Part shown: positions 17,999 to 27,142 of the stretch, piece after piece
Position numbering within the stretch: position 1 is the stretch's first letter
How the letters are laid out: every line of letters begins with the position of its first letter
DNA from: Pontibacter sp. SGAir0037
GTDB lineage: Bacteria; Bacteroidota; Bacteroidia; Cytophagales; Hymenobacteraceae
Direction: 5' to 3'
Assembly: GCF_005491705.1 (NCBI RefSeq)
Contig: NZ_CP028092.1
Span: 3,410,001-3,474,000, forward strand
Length of the DNA stretch: 64,000 nucleotides
The notes under the pieces: model-generated
What the model was told of the DNA's origin: nothing
Databases searched by the model: none
Seen by the model: only the letters and a program-made list of their open reading frames with translations
Made by a program: the position numbers and the translations under genes

Positions 17999-19051
17999 TT
18001 AACTCTCTTTCAATCCGCTTCTTCCAAATACCTTGGCTACCCATTTTGGCAGAAACACAGAGCCCAGCAACAGGTAAGGATAATAAGTAATCAGGCGGTA
18101 AAGCACTACCACAATGCTGCTGAAGCGCCCCAGGAAACTAGCGAAAAAGCTTGGGAAAGCCATTTCTACAATACCGGCACCTCCAGGCGTAATGGCTACC
18201 AGCATCACAATCCAGAAAATCAGGTTGCGGGAAATAATAAGCATGTGCTCCCCGAAACTAACATCGGCAAAAGCGGCAATCAGGCAGTTTAGCAGGAAAT
18301 AACGCGCACTCCAAACAAATACAGTAGAAATGATGGCCCGGGCCCAATAGTTAAAGCTATTGCCTTTTAGCTGTTGCGATGCCCACACAATTTCGTTGCC
18401 GTGCTGGAAAGCACTTACACGCCATCTGCGTAAAAAGCCCCAGGAAGTAACTTTTAACAACAGCCACTTAAATGCACGGGGCCGTACAAAAAGCGCATAG
18501 ATCATGATAAAGGTATAGATCGCAATTAAACTATAGCTGATGTAGAAGGCCATCTTCAGGCTGTTTACATAATCTGGATCAAGGTCGAACTGCGGAAAAA
18601 CCTCCCCTTGTGTGAGCAGCAGTACCAGTGGGGCCGCCACGATAAAAAACATATTATCCAGCACCGCTGTAAACATTACGTATGCCAGCGATTTGCCTAA
18701 GGGTATACCTTCTTTGTTCAGGATGATAGTGGCAATAGCTGTACCTCCTACCACAGAAGGTGTAATGGCCGAAGCAAACTCCCAGAGCATAATCACATCC
18801 AAGCTGTTTCGCCAGGAAAGAAATTTATCGGTTAAACTCCGGATGCGGTACATATAACCGGCATCGCGGATCACCAGCACCAGCACCGCCGCCAATAGCC
18901 ACCATATGTTTGCCTCTGTTATGCCTTTCAGGTCGTTTAAGCGGTCGTCTTTAATAAAGAGCCAAACCGTTGCGCCTAACCCTAGCAGAACAGGAATGAG
19001 TATCTTAACAGGACTGAAATTTTTGAGAATTGTCTTTTTGTTCTGATCCAT
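17999..19051 (-). CDS. flippase-like integral membrane protein (UPF0104/LPG synthase TM domain)
   Basis: A 350-residue protein with about eight membrane segments and the family stretch TPSVVGGTAIATIILNKEG near residue 97, with the matching GGAGIVEMAFPSFF near 290. This is the lysylphosphatidylglycerol-synthase transmembrane / glycosyltransferase-2-associated flippase-like family, without the soluble synthetase domain, so lysyl transfer to lipid is not expected. Transport or accessory roles for lipid-linked compounds are possible. Single gene upstream of scpA on the chromosome, opposite order of transcription. Confidence 0.85.
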   Translation of the reverse strand: MDQNKKTILKNFSPVKILIPVLLGLGATVWLFIKDDRLNDLKGITEANIWWLLAAVLVLVIRDAGYMYRIRSLTDKFLSWRNSLDVIMLWEFASAITPSVVGGTAIATIILNKEGIPLGKSLAYVMFTAVLDNMFFIVAAPLVLLLTQGEVFPQFDLDPDYVNSLKMAFYISYSLIAIYTFIMIYALFVRPRAFKWLLLKVTSWGFLRRWRVSAFQHGNEIVWASQQLKGNSFNYWARAIISTVFVWSARYFLLNCLIAAFADVSFGEHMLIISRNLIFWIVMLVAITPGGAGIVEMAFPSFFASFLGRFSSIVVVLYRLITYYPYLLLGSVFLPKWVAKVFGRSGLKES

Positions 19052-19180
19052 GAAGGTGTCGTCGCAACCTGTCTCCTTGTAAGATAATTTGCTAGCTTTT
19101 TTCTGTTGTAAAACTATAAACTATTCGGCAAAACGGGGAAGAGGTTTGAATATTTTAATGATTTTACAACAGGCTTAAAC

Positions 19181-19951
19181 TTAATTTAAAATAAGCTGCG
19201 TTACCTGCGCCGTTTCCCCTTCGGAAACTGTTATTATAAAATCGTTGAAACCTTCGCCAATCTCTACGCCTATCAGGTTCAGCTGCAGCATATCCAGAAT
19301 AGCCAGAAAGTTAAAGATCATACCAATTTTATCGGGGAAGGCGGAGATGATTTCCGAAAAGGCCATTTTCTTTCGCTGCTGAATTTTCTGCATAATGTAA
19401 TCGCGCTGCTCCTCCAAAGTATAGGGATAGGTTATAATTGTATGCTTTGGCCGGCTTTGCTCTTCTTCGTAGCGGTTCATCACCTTCTCGAGCACCCGCA
19501 TCAGCTTGTACAGGCTCAGGTCCTGCAGTTCATATTCAAAATGGTTGCTTTTAGCGATTTGCTCTACCTCACCCGCCAAGTTCCCTCTGCTCTCCTGTGC
19601 CAGGCGTGTTTCTTCCATAGCGGCCAGATCTCCGAGCACACTTTTATACTTCTTGTACTCGAGCAGGTGCTGCACCAGTTCCTGGCGCGGGTCAATTTCG
19701 TTGCCTTCTTCGTCTTTCTCGGTGCGCGGCAGCAGCATTTTCGCTTTAATGCGCATAAGCGTGGCAGCCGTTAAAATAAAGTCGCTGGCTACCTCAATGT
19801 TCAGCTGCTCCAGTTGCCTGATATATCCTATAAACTCATTGGTGATCTGGAAAATCGGGATATCGTGGATATCCAGTTCATCGCGCTCAATAAAGAATAG
19901 CAACAGGTCGAACGGCCCCTCAAACAACGGTAATTTTATCTCGAAACTCAA
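19181..19951 (-). CDS. scpA: segregation and condensation protein A
   Basis: A 256-residue ScpA kleisin, which bridges the SMC heads with ScpB in chromosome condensation. Its N-terminus matches the family from residue 2 (SFEIKLPLFEGPFDLLLFF), followed by the DIHDIPI motif and the long central helical part; the C-terminal winged helix begins near MAFSEIISAF. I place the start at a TTG (19951), which gives exactly the expected N-terminus. An ATG 30 codons upstream would add a non-homologous Leu/Cys-rich stretch and is unlikely. SMC and ScpB genes are not in the window. Confidence 0.92.
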   Translation of the reverse strand: MSFEIKLPLFEGPFDLLLFFIERDELDIHDIPIFQITNEFIGYIRQLEQLNIEVASDFILTAATLMRIKAKMLLPRTEKDEEGNEIDPRQELVQHLLEYKKYKSVLGDLAAMEETRLAQESRGNLAGEVEQIAKSNHFEYELQDLSLYKLMRVLEKVMNRYEEEQSRPKHTIITYPYTLEEQRDYIMQKIQQRKKMAFSEIISAFPDKIGMIFNFLAILDMLQLNLIGVEIGEGFNDFIITVSEGETAQVTQLILN

Positions 19952-20281
19952 TCTACTATAGTGTTTTAAGCGCCTGGCGCAGTTAGAAAACTGCAAAAAT
20001 AAACAATTTAGTTTGATTAGATGCAACCATAGCTTTAGCATATAATATAACTATATGCTATACTTACAGGTATACATTCAAATCAGGTGCCTGAAACAGA
20101 AGTAGTTTAAATATATTGCCTCTTATTCAGTTCTGATTTAATTGCAAGATGAAGTGAAAAGAGCACAAATGGCTTCCCTTTTCTATTATTTTGTTAACTT
20201 TACGTTTTGTCCTGCAAATGAAATTCACTCGTTGCAAACTTTTGCAGGAAAAAGTTGTTGAAAGTCTATAAAGACAATTCT

Positions 20282-22198
20282 ATGATTATTCAACCTGGAG
20301 AGCTGCTTGCCTCCATAGACACACCTGCCGACCTGAGGAACCTGAAGGAAGAGCAATTGTTGCAGGTTTGCCAGGAGCTAAGGCAATATATCATCGATGT
20401 GGTGTCTATCCACGGTGGTCATTTTGGTGCAAGTTTAGGTGTTGTAGAGCTAACTACAGCCCTGCACTATGTGTTTAATACGCCTTACGATCAACTGGTG
20501 TGGGATGTAGGCCACCAGGCTTACGGTCATAAAATACTGACTGGCCGCCGCGATAACTTCCATACGAACCGTAAGTATGGCGGCATCTCCGGCTTCCCGA
20601 AAAGAAAAGAAAGCGAATACGACACGTTTGGCGTTGGCCACTCCAGTACCTCTATTTCTGCGGCACTGGGCATGGCTGTTGCCTCACAATATAAAGGCGA
20701 AAACAACCGCCAGCACATAGCTGTAATCGGCGACGGTGCTATGACTGGTGGTATGGCTTTTGAAGCCCTGAATCATGCTGGTGTTTCTAATGCTAACCTG
20801 CTGGTTGTGCTTAACGACAACTGCATGAGCATAGACCCGAATGTGGGTGCCTTAAAGGAGTACCTAACCGACATCACCACATCTCGCACCTACAACAAGG
20901 TACGCGATGAAATCTGGAATATTTTAGGCAAAATCAGCAAGTTTGGCCCAAATGCCCGCCAGATTGCTTCTACGATAGAAGGTGTTTTTAAAACGGCTCT
21001 GCTGAAACAAAGCAATCTCTTCGAAAGCTTAAACTTCCGTTACTTTGGTCCGATTGATGGCCATGATATCAATCATCTGGTATCGGTACTGAATGATCTG
21101 AAACACATTCCGGGTCCGAAAATACTGCATTGCCTTACCACCAAAGGAAAAGGATTTGCCCAGGCTGAAAAAGAACAGACGAAATGGCACGCGCCGGGTC
21201 TGTTCGACAAAATCACGGGTGAAATTTATAAAACCTACCACGATACCCCGCAGCCGCCTAAGTACCAGGATGTTTTCGGGCACACTATGGTAGAACTTGC
21301 CGAACAGAACGATAAAGTAATGGGAGTTACCCCTGCTATGCCTTCTGGCTGTTCGCTCAACATTATGATGAAAGCTATGCCTGACCGTGCATTTGATGTG
21401 GGCATTGCGGAGCAGCATGCGGTTACGTTTTCAGCTGGCTTAGCCACACAAGGTATGATTCCGTTCTGCAACATCTACAGTACATTTATGCAGCGGGGCT
21501 ACGACCAGGTGGTACACGATGTGTGTTTACAGGATCTGCATGTGGTCTTCTGCCTCGACAGAGCAGGTTTTGCAGGTGCCGACGGTCCAACACACCACGG
21601 CGCTTACGACATAGCCTATATGCGCTGCCTGCCAAACATGGTCATCAGTGCTCCTATGAACGAGCAGGAGCTTCGCAACCTGATGTATACTGCTACTCAG
21701 GAAGGTGCAGGTCCGTTTACCATTCGATACCCTAGAGGTGAGGGTGTTATGCCGGCCTGGCGTACACCTTTGCAGGTTATTCCTATTGGCAAAGGCCGCA
21801 CTTTGCAGGAAGGTGAGGAAGTTGCGGTTCTTACCTTTGGCCATATCGGAAACTATGCGGTAGAGGTTTGCCAGAAGCTGAAGAAAGAGGGCATTACACC
21901 AGGCCATTACGACATGCGCTTTGCCAAGCCATTAGATGAAGAACTTCTGCACCATATCTTCCAGAAATACGAAAAAGTTATCACCGTGGAGGACGGCTGT
22001 TTACCCGGAGGCTTCGGCAGTGCAGTGGTAGAGTTTATGACGGATCACGGATACCAGGCACAGGTAAAACGCCTTGGCATACCAGACAAAATATTCGAAC
22101 ACGGTTCTCAAATGGAATTGCATCGGGATGCAGGCTTAGACCCGGCCGCTATTGAACGCACTGTAAGAGAAATGATTGCTTCAACGGTAAAAGTTTAA
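20282..22198 (+). CDS. dxs: 1-deoxy-D-xylulose-5-phosphate synthase
   Basis: A 638-residue thiamine-diphosphate enzyme that condenses pyruvate and glyceraldehyde-3-phosphate, the first step of the MEP isoprenoid pathway. Visible landmarks are the N-terminal HGGHFGASLGVVEL, DVGHQAYGHKILTGR, the ThDP motif GDGAMTGGMAFEALNHAG, the IAEQHAVTFSAGLA block with its catalytic Glu, and DGPTHHGAYDIAYMRCLPN. The ATG at 20282 (MIIQPGELL) gives the usual N-terminus; tandem TTG codons nine codons upstream are less likely. It is followed by a terminator. Confidence 0.96.
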   Translation: MIIQPGELLASIDTPADLRNLKEEQLLQVCQELRQYIIDVVSIHGGHFGASLGVVELTTALHYVFNTPYDQLVWDVGHQAYGHKILTGRRDNFHTNRKYGGISGFPKRKESEYDTFGVGHSSTSISAALGMAVASQYKGENNRQHIAVIGDGAMTGGMAFEALNHAGVSNANLLVVLNDNCMSIDPNVGALKEYLTDITTSRTYNKVRDEIWNILGKISKFGPNARQIASTIEGVFKTALLKQSNLFESLNFRYFGPIDGHDINHLVSVLNDLKHIPGPKILHCLTTKGKGFAQAEKEQTKWHAPGLFDKITGEIYKTYHDTPQPPKYQDVFGHTMVELAEQNDKVMGVTPAMPSGCSLNIMMKAMPDRAFDVGIAEQHAVTFSAGLATQGMIPFCNIYSTFMQRGYDQVVHDVCLQDLHVVFCLDRAGFAGADGPTHHGAYDIAYMRCLPNMVISAPMNEQELRNLMYTATQEGAGPFTIRYPRGEGVMPAWRTPLQVIPIGKGRTLQEGEEVAVLTFGHIGNYAVEVCQKLKKEGITPGHYDMRFAKPLDEELLHHIFQKYEKVITVEDGCLPGGFGSAVVEFMTDHGYQAQVKRLGIPDKIFEHGSQMELHRDAGLDPAAIERTVREMIASTVKV

Positions 22199-22228
22199 TC
22201 GTAATACATACCTTAAAGATAAGATTTT

Positions 22229-22266
22229 AAGAAGCCTCTAATTGCCAAAGCACTTAGAGGCTTCTT
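22229..22266 (+). terminator. dxs terminator
   Basis: A 13-bp stem (AAGAAGCCTCTAA / TTAGAGGCTTCTT) with a 12-nt loop, 31 bp after the dxs stop. Confidence 0.75.
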
Positions 22267-22371
22267 GCTTTTCAGGAAAAAGACTTTGCGTTGCCAAGCA
22301 TCACGATGCTTCCCCACTTCTGATTTTTAATTTCTAATTTTGAATTCTTTGAAAGCCTTGATAGAGAAGTT

Positions 22372-23157
22372 ATGACAGACACTACTACATATACAGACAC
22401 CGGCACTGGCGACGCGTTGGTTTTTCTGCACGGTTTCTGCGAAAGCAAGCAGGTATGGGAGGAATTTGCAAAGCCACTGGAGCAGAAATTCAGAATTATT
22501 GCGTTAGACCTGCCCGGGCATGGCCGCCATACCAGCAACTTAAACAGCAGCACCATGAGCATGGAAGGCATGGCTGACCATGTGAAGGAACAACTGGATA
22601 TCCTTGGCATCCGAAAGTGCCTGATGATCGGGCATTCTATGGGAGGTTATGTAACTATGGCATTCGCTGAAAAATATAGTGCTATGCTTACCGGCATCTG
22701 CCTGTTTCATTCTTCTGCCCTACCCGATACCGATGAAAAGAAAGAGAACAGAAACAAGACCATTGATTATGTGGAGCGCCATGGGGTTGTAAACTTTATC
22801 AATCCGTTTGTGGAGCCTCTGTTCTACAGAGAGAACAGAGAACGACTGCAGGCAGAGATAGAACTACTGAAAGAGATTGGCAGACAAACCCCGCAACCAG
22901 CCGTACTGGCTGCCCTTGCGGCTATGCGCGACAGGCCCGACCGCAGCCAGGTACTTGCAGATCTGAAGTGTCCTGTGCTGTTCCTGTTCGGAAAAGATGA
23001 CGGGGCTGTACCTTTAGAGAAAGCACTTGAACAGTGCCACCTGCCCAATAACAGCACGGTCTGCTTTTTAGGCAAAACCGGGCACATGGGCATGTTTGAA
23101 CGCACGTATGAAACACGCAAGGCATTAGAAAAATTTGCAGAGACTATTTATGGCTAA
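22372..23157 (+). CDS. alpha/beta hydrolase
   Basis: A 261-residue hydrolase of the alpha/beta fold. Oxyanion motif VFLHGF near residue 17, the nucleophile elbow GHSMGG with Ser near residue 86, the Asp in LFGKDDGAVP and the His in GKTGHMGMFE complete a catalytic triad. It resembles the broad BioH/MenH/esterase group; substrate unknown. The stop overlaps the MFS start by 8 bp (ATGGCTAA), so the two genes are translationally coupled. Confidence 0.88.
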   Translation: MTDTTTYTDTGTGDALVFLHGFCESKQVWEEFAKPLEQKFRIIALDLPGHGRHTSNLNSSTMSMEGMADHVKEQLDILGIRKCLMIGHSMGGYVTMAFAEKYSAMLTGICLFHSSALPDTDEKKENRNKTIDYVERHGVVNFINPFVEPLFYRENRERLQAEIELLKEIGRQTPQPAVLAALAAMRDRPDRSQVLADLKCPVLFLFGKDDGAVPLEKALEQCHLPNNSTVCFLGKTGHMGMFERTYETRKALEKFAETIYG

Positions 23158-24337
23158 GGCAGTGCCAAAACGAATTCTGCCTGTTATTGTACTCTCCCAG
23201 TTTGCAGGTACTTCACTTTGGTTTGCCGGTAATGCGGTACTGCCCGAGCTACAGCAATCGCTTCATATACAGGATAATGCCTTAGGCTTACTTACCTCTG
23301 CGGTTCAGCTTGGATTTATAATCGGGACGCTATGCTTTGCCGTTCTTTCGCTGGCAGACAGAGTATCGCCACGGCTTTTGTTCCTGATATGTGCTTTATC
23401 AGGAGCTGGTGCCAATGCGCTGGTGCTGGTCTTTGCGGATAATTTACCAATTGTTTTACTGCTGCGTTTTGTCACAGGCGCTTTACTGGCCGGCATATAT
23501 CCTGTAGGTATGAAAATTGCGGCAGGTTGGTATAGTGGCAACTTAGGCAAGGCTATTGGTTACCTGGTGGGGGCGCTTGTACTCGGCACAGCCTTTCCGC
23601 ATCTGCTCCGGAGCCTTGGTGCCAGCCTCCACTGGCAAAGCATGCTTTTGGTGGTTAGCTGTATAGCTGCTGCCGGAGGTATTTTAATGTATGCTTTTGT
23701 GCCTAATGGCCCTTTTCTGACTAAAGGTGCTGTTTTCGATTCGCGCAACATGCTGCACGTGTTCCGCGACAACAACTTCAGGTCGGCAGCACTTGGCTAT
23801 TTCGGGCACATGTGGGAGCTTTATACTTTCTGGGCTTTTGTACCTGTTATCATCGCCAAACTTCTACCTGCTTTTACTCCCGAGCAAACGTCTGTCTGGG
23901 CTTTTATGGTGATAGCGGTGGGTGCTTTGGGTTGTATCGGGGGTGGGTATATATCAGAGCGCGCGGGCAGCACAAAGGTAGCTTTTGCTCAACTGCTTCT
24001 TTCAGGTATCTGCTGCCTGTTATCGGCAATCGTATTTCAGGATGTTGCGGCATTTATCATCCTGCCGTTTCTGCTTTTCTGGGGCATAGTGGTAGCAGGT
24101 GATTCTCCACAGCTATCGGCTTTAACTGCTAAAATGGCACCAAAACACCTGATAGGCACAGCCTTAACCATTGTTACTTCCATAGGTTTTGCCATCACTA
24201 TCGTAAGTATTCAGCTGATGGGTTGGCTGTTAGCCCGGATACCTGTAGCCTATGCTTTTCCGCTGCTTATTCTTGGTCCTGTTATGGGGCTGCGCGCTTT
24301 ACAGAAGCTACTCACAACTGTAAAGCAACAGCCCTAA
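23150..24337 (+). CDS. MFS transporter
   Basis: A 395-residue major facilitator superfamily protein with about twelve membrane segments and the short loop after segment 2 (SLADRVSPRL) in place of the classical GxxxDRxGRR motif. The substrate cannot be told. The ATG at 23150 lies inside the end of the hydrolase gene and fits the normal MFS N-terminus (MAKAVPKRILPVIVLSQF). The last codons and stop of this gene form the left arm of a very long perfect hairpin (24330-24383). Confidence 0.9.
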   Translation: MAKAVPKRILPVIVLSQFAGTSLWFAGNAVLPELQQSLHIQDNALGLLTSAVQLGFIIGTLCFAVLSLADRVSPRLLFLICALSGAGANALVLVFADNLPIVLLLRFVTGALLAGIYPVGMKIAAGWYSGNLGKAIGYLVGALVLGTAFPHLLRSLGASLHWQSMLLVVSCIAAAGGILMYAFVPNGPFLTKGAVFDSRNMLHVFRDNNFRSAALGYFGHMWELYTFWAFVPVIIAKLLPAFTPEQTSVWAFMVIAVGALGCIGGGYISERAGSTKVAFAQLLLSGICCLLSAIVFQDVAAFIILPFLLFWGIVVAGDSPQLSALTAKMAPKHLIGTALTIVTSIGFAITIVSIQLMGWLLARIPVAYAFPLLILGPVMGLRALQKLLTTVKQQP

Positions 24338-24383
24338 CACCAGGAAAGCCAGCATGAATGCTGGCTTTCCTGGTGTTAGGGCT
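24330..24383. terminator. 26-bp perfect hairpin overlapping the MFS stop codon
   Basis: Two 26-bp arms, exact reverse complements, are separated by only GA. The left arm includes the last residues and the TAA of the MFS gene, and the right arm ends 16 bp before the stop of the convergent lipoprotein gene. Neither side has a T-tract, so a bidirectional block or mRNA 3'-end stabiliser is more likely than a classical terminator. Confidence 0.7.
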
Positions 24384-24398
24384 GACTTCTGCCACCTG

Positions 24399-24824
24399 TT
24401 ACTGTGCTTTAAGCTGCATTTCTCCTCCCTGGTTATCTTTCAGGCGCATTTCCTTTTCGGTTAGCTGCACCACTTCAAAGTTTTCTGTTACACTCTGATC
24501 CTGAAACTGCAGGCTTAGCCGTTTTGCAGCCTGATCAAATGTCCAGGTACCTGTTTCCAGAGTACCGCCGCCACCCAGAGCAAAACGTCCGTCAGAATAA
24601 AACTGCATGGTTTCTTCTTGTTCAGCACTCGATAATTTTTCTTTATCTCCTGAAGCGTTCAATTCTTTGGATGCTTTCCAGGTTTTACTTCCCGATCCTG
24701 AAATCATTTGCTGATCGCCCACTTTTTCGTTGTTGCCGCAGGAAGACACCACCAATACGAAGGCTACCAATAAGAATTGCCAGGCATTAACTATTCGTTT
24801 CATATTCGCATTCATGTTTTTCAT
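24399..24824 (-). CDS. lipoprotein, lipocalin-like
   Basis: A 141-residue lipoprotein (hydrophobic segment then lipobox VVSSC, Cys near residue 29). The mature part alternates strands and turns (TMQFYSDGRFALGGGGTLETGTWTFDQ...), the style of lipocalin-like Bacteroidota lipoproteins that report a fixed scaffold, but no specific ligand motif is seen. A start at either of the first Met residues (1 or 4, or 8) is possible; the third gives a standard short signal peptide. Single gene. Confidence 0.78.
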   Translation of the reverse strand: MKNMNANMKRIVNAWQFLLVAFVLVVSSCGNNEKVGDQQMISGSGSKTWKASKELNASGDKEKLSSAEQEETMQFYSDGRFALGGGGTLETGTWTFDQAAKRLSLQFQDQSVTENFEVVQLTEKEMRLKDNQGGEMQLKAQ

Positions 24825-25025
24825 AGTTAGGTTTATTTTACAAAATCCTGCAGCACCAATGGCTTCAGGATTTGATTGATTACGGTTAATCAGGGCATTA
24901 AGTTAATTGCCTGCTCCAGGGATACAACCAGCAGTACAAAACTATGTAACACAACAGGCGTATTTAGTTAAGTGGCAATCCTTTTTACAGGTTGCTGAAT
25001 ATGTTGAATCTAAATACCTGAAAAT

Positions 25026-25334
25026 ATGGGACTCAAAGATTTTTTTAAGAGAGGACAGGAAGAGCCTGCCAAAGGCGCTAACCAACCAAACATAACCGCA
25101 GGACAAACTCCTGATCATTCCTTTTTTACTCAGAAAGACGAGCAAAAAGTGACTGATCCTAGTGCAAATCAGGATGTATATACCGTGCAAAGCGGTGATT
25201 CTTTATCTAAAATAGCGAAGAAACACTATGGCAATGCAAACGACTGGACAAAGATCTATAATGCCAATAAAGACAAAATTGGAGATAATCCTGATCTGAT
25301 CAGGCCAGGACAAAGGTTTGTAATTCCAAGGTAA
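25026..25334 (+). CDS. LysM domain protein
   Basis: A 102-residue protein with a C-terminal LysM domain (about residues 50-100: YTVQSGDSLSKIAKKHYGNANDW ... IRPGQRFVIP), shown here in parts. The first 50 residues are polar, start MGLKDFFKRGQ and lack a signal peptide. This is the LysM/BON-YgaU-like small protein type that binds peptidoglycan-type glycans or potassium (Kbp); only LysM is visible here, so the role is open. Followed by a strong terminator. Confidence 0.88.
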   Translation: MGLKDFFKRGQEEPAKGANQPNITAGQTPDHSFFTQKDEQKVTDPSANQDVYTVQSGDSLSKIAKKHYGNANDWTKIYNANKDKIGDNPDLIRPGQRFVIPR

Positions 25335-25353
25335 AATTATCTGCCTTATATTT

Positions 25354-25395
25354 AAAGGGTGCTTAAGCCAAATAACTTAAGCACCCTTTCTTTTT
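25354..25395 (+). terminator. terminator of the LysM gene
   Basis: A perfect 14-bp stem (AAAGGGTGCTTAAG / CTTAAGCACCCTTT), an 8-nt loop and a T-rich tail. Confidence 0.88.
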
Positions 25396-25763
25396 GTGGT
25401 CGTGTAATTGCCTCTGACAGGTACTGCATGCAGTTATCCTGCACCTGCACCACTACCAGATCAGGGAATGGCACTGAGGCAAAATGGCATTTTTCTTTTC
25501 CGGGCTCTAACCAGGCTAGCTATTTGATTATCAAACAAATAAGCAGCCGTAACAAAACGAGCTAATTTATAACCGCAACTATTCTTTATTTCGGGAGTAT
25601 ATTAAGCACAAAACGGCCTTCGCCATACCTGTATGGTACCAATACAGTAGGTGTAATAATTGGCTACTATAGTCAATCGAGATCAAGGCGAACATAAATA
25701 ATCAGCTAATTTTTTGATGTTCACCAGCTTTAATATTAAACAAAGGAAATACTTTTGAAAATA
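25396..25763. other. intergenic region
   Basis: About 370 bp between the LysM terminator and the promoter of the next small gene. No convincing gene or RNA is seen. Confidence 0.35.
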
Positions 25764-25764
25764 T

Positions 25765-25795
25765 TTGTAAGTGACTACTTACTTTTATAAATTTG
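25765..25795 (+). promoter_or_regulatory. Bacteroidota-type promoter
   Basis: TTG (25765-25767), 20 nt, TAAATTTG (25788-25795), a perfect TAnnTTTG. It lies about 50 bp before the ATG at 25843, which argues for that start. Confidence 0.65.
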
Positions 25796-25842
25796 TATCG
25801 TATTTAATTTTTGGCCGAATAACTATAAATTCTTTAATACCA

Positions 25843-26040
25843 ATGTTAGAATACATTAAAACAATTCTTTTGAAGGTAAGCTTCGATAAGATGCTTTTTG
25901 AGAAAGAACTAAAAAAAGCCTTTAAGGTTTTGGCTTTAGAAGAGATTCAGGACCTTAAAAAATGGTGTTACGACAAATTTTCCGGGGTATACCTCCGCAT
26001 ACTAAACAAAGTATTTGGCAAGACACAGATGGTAGCTTAA
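25843..26040 (+). CDS. small hypothetical protein
   Basis: A 65-residue protein beginning [16 protein letters not shown], rich in Lys, Leu and Phe and probably helical; it has no signal peptide or cysteine motif. An upstream in-frame start (25771) would place the promoter inside the coding region, so ATG 25843 is preferred. It resembles small Lys/Leu-rich proteins often seen in Cytophagales genomes, but I cannot name a function. Its TAA overlaps the TAA of the convergent queG gene (shared TTAA). Confidence 0.7.
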   Translation: MLEYIKTILLKVSFDKMLFEKELKKAFKVLALEEIQDLKKWCYDKFSGVYLRILNKVFGKTQMVA

Positions 26041-26975
26041 TGAAGCTCGCCAGTATCTTCCATGAAGCAGATGTTTCGCACAAGCCCGTTGTAGCCGGTG
26101 CGCTTTACAGCTGACTTCTTGAAAAGCTGCGTAAACACCTCATGCGTTAACTCCTGCCAATCAGACGTTTTCATGTTCAGCAGGTGCGGGTGAGGTGCAA
26201 ATGCAGGTTCCTGGTGAGGTTTGCTAAACCTGTTCCAGGGGCAAACATCCTGACAAATGTCACATCCAAAGACCCAATTGCCAAATTTCCCATTCATTTC
26301 ATTTGGCAATTGGTCTTTTAACTCAATGGTAAAATAAGAAATACACTTGCTGCCATCCACTACATAAGGTTCTACAATAGCGCCAGTCGGACAGGCATCC
26401 AAACAACGGGTGCACGAGCCGCAGTAATCCTTTATCGGCCCGTCATATTCCAGTTCCAGATCTATAATAAGCTCAGCTATAAAGTAAAAGCTACCTACCT
26501 GCGGTGTAATTAGGTTGCTGTTTTTACCTATCCAGCCTAAACCGCTTTTTTTAGCCCAGGCTTTATCGAGCACTGGTGCGGAATCTACGAAGCAACGCCC
26601 TCCTACTTCTCCTATTTCTTCATGTATGGAGGCCAGCAGTTCTTTCAGCTTATCTTTTATAACAAAGTGATAGTCGGTACCATAGGCATACTTCGAAATT
26701 TTATAAGTATTTTCTTCTGGCTGCTTCTCTTCAGGAAAGTAGTTTAAAAGCAAAGAAACAACCGATTTTGCCCCATCTACCAGCAGCCGTGGGTCAAGGC
26801 GCTTATCGAAATGGTTCTCCATGTACTGCATCTTGCCGTGCATCTGCTGGTTAAGCCAACGCTCCAGGCGCGGAGCCTCTTCTTCCAGAAATTCAGCTTT
26901 GGAAATACCGCAGTACATAAAGCCCAGTTCCTGAGCTCTTTTCTTTATCAGTTGAGTATGTTGTGCTTTTGTCAA
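26037..26975 (-). CDS. queG: epoxyqueuosine reductase
   Basis: A 312-residue cobalamin-dependent iron-sulfur enzyme that reduces epoxyqueuosine to queuosine in tRNA, the last step of queuosine synthesis. The Asp131 of [13 protein letters not shown] sits at the expected catalytic place. Two [4Fe-4S] boxes follow: [15 protein letters not shown] (Cys185, 188, 191 and 195) and [11 protein letters not shown] (Cys238, 241 and 245), with the extra Cys211. Full length for the short QueG form without a C-terminal HEAT domain. It faces the small gene at 25843 tail to tail. Confidence 0.95.
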   Translation of the reverse strand: MTKAQHTQLIKKRAQELGFMYCGISKAEFLEEEAPRLERWLNQQMHGKMQYMENHFDKRLDPRLLVDGAKSVVSLLLNYFPEEKQPEENTYKISKYAYGTDYHFVIKDKLKELLASIHEEIGEVGGRCFVDSAPVLDKAWAKKSGLGWIGKNSNLITPQVGSFYFIAELIIDLELEYDGPIKDYCGSCTRCLDACPTGAIVEPYVVDGSKCISYFTIELKDQLPNEMNGKFGNWVFGCDICQDVCPWNRFSKPHQEPAFAPHPHLLNMKTSDWQELTHEVFTQLFKKSAVKRTGYNGLVRNICFMEDTGELH

Positions 26976-27091
26976 AGTAATGTTGTGTGCCGTATCATGT
27001 TACAGGTAAACAAAATTACGGCAATTTAAATCCATTATGTAATTTTTAGCAGAGAGAGGCTTCCGTAACAGATGCCAAAGCACCCAAAACA

Positions 27092-27118
27092 AAGAAGCAG
27101 GCTTTCGGCCTGCTTCTT
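27092..27118 (-). terminator. ruvB terminator
   Basis: A perfect 11-bp stem (AAGAAGCAGGC / GCCTGCTTCTT) with a 5-nt loop. On the minus strand a T-rich run (TTTGTTTTG) follows. Confidence 0.78.
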
Positions 27119-27142
27119 ACGTAATCAACAAACAACTAAAAT

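Noticed and set aside
20042..20281. Possible extra gene start or riboswitch upstream of dxs
   Set aside because: dxs uses thiamine diphosphate, so I looked for a thi-box; none of its conserved blocks is present.
25359..25565. 68-residue ORF downstream of the LysM gene
   Set aside because: It starts inside the terminator hairpin and its translation has no protein-like pattern.
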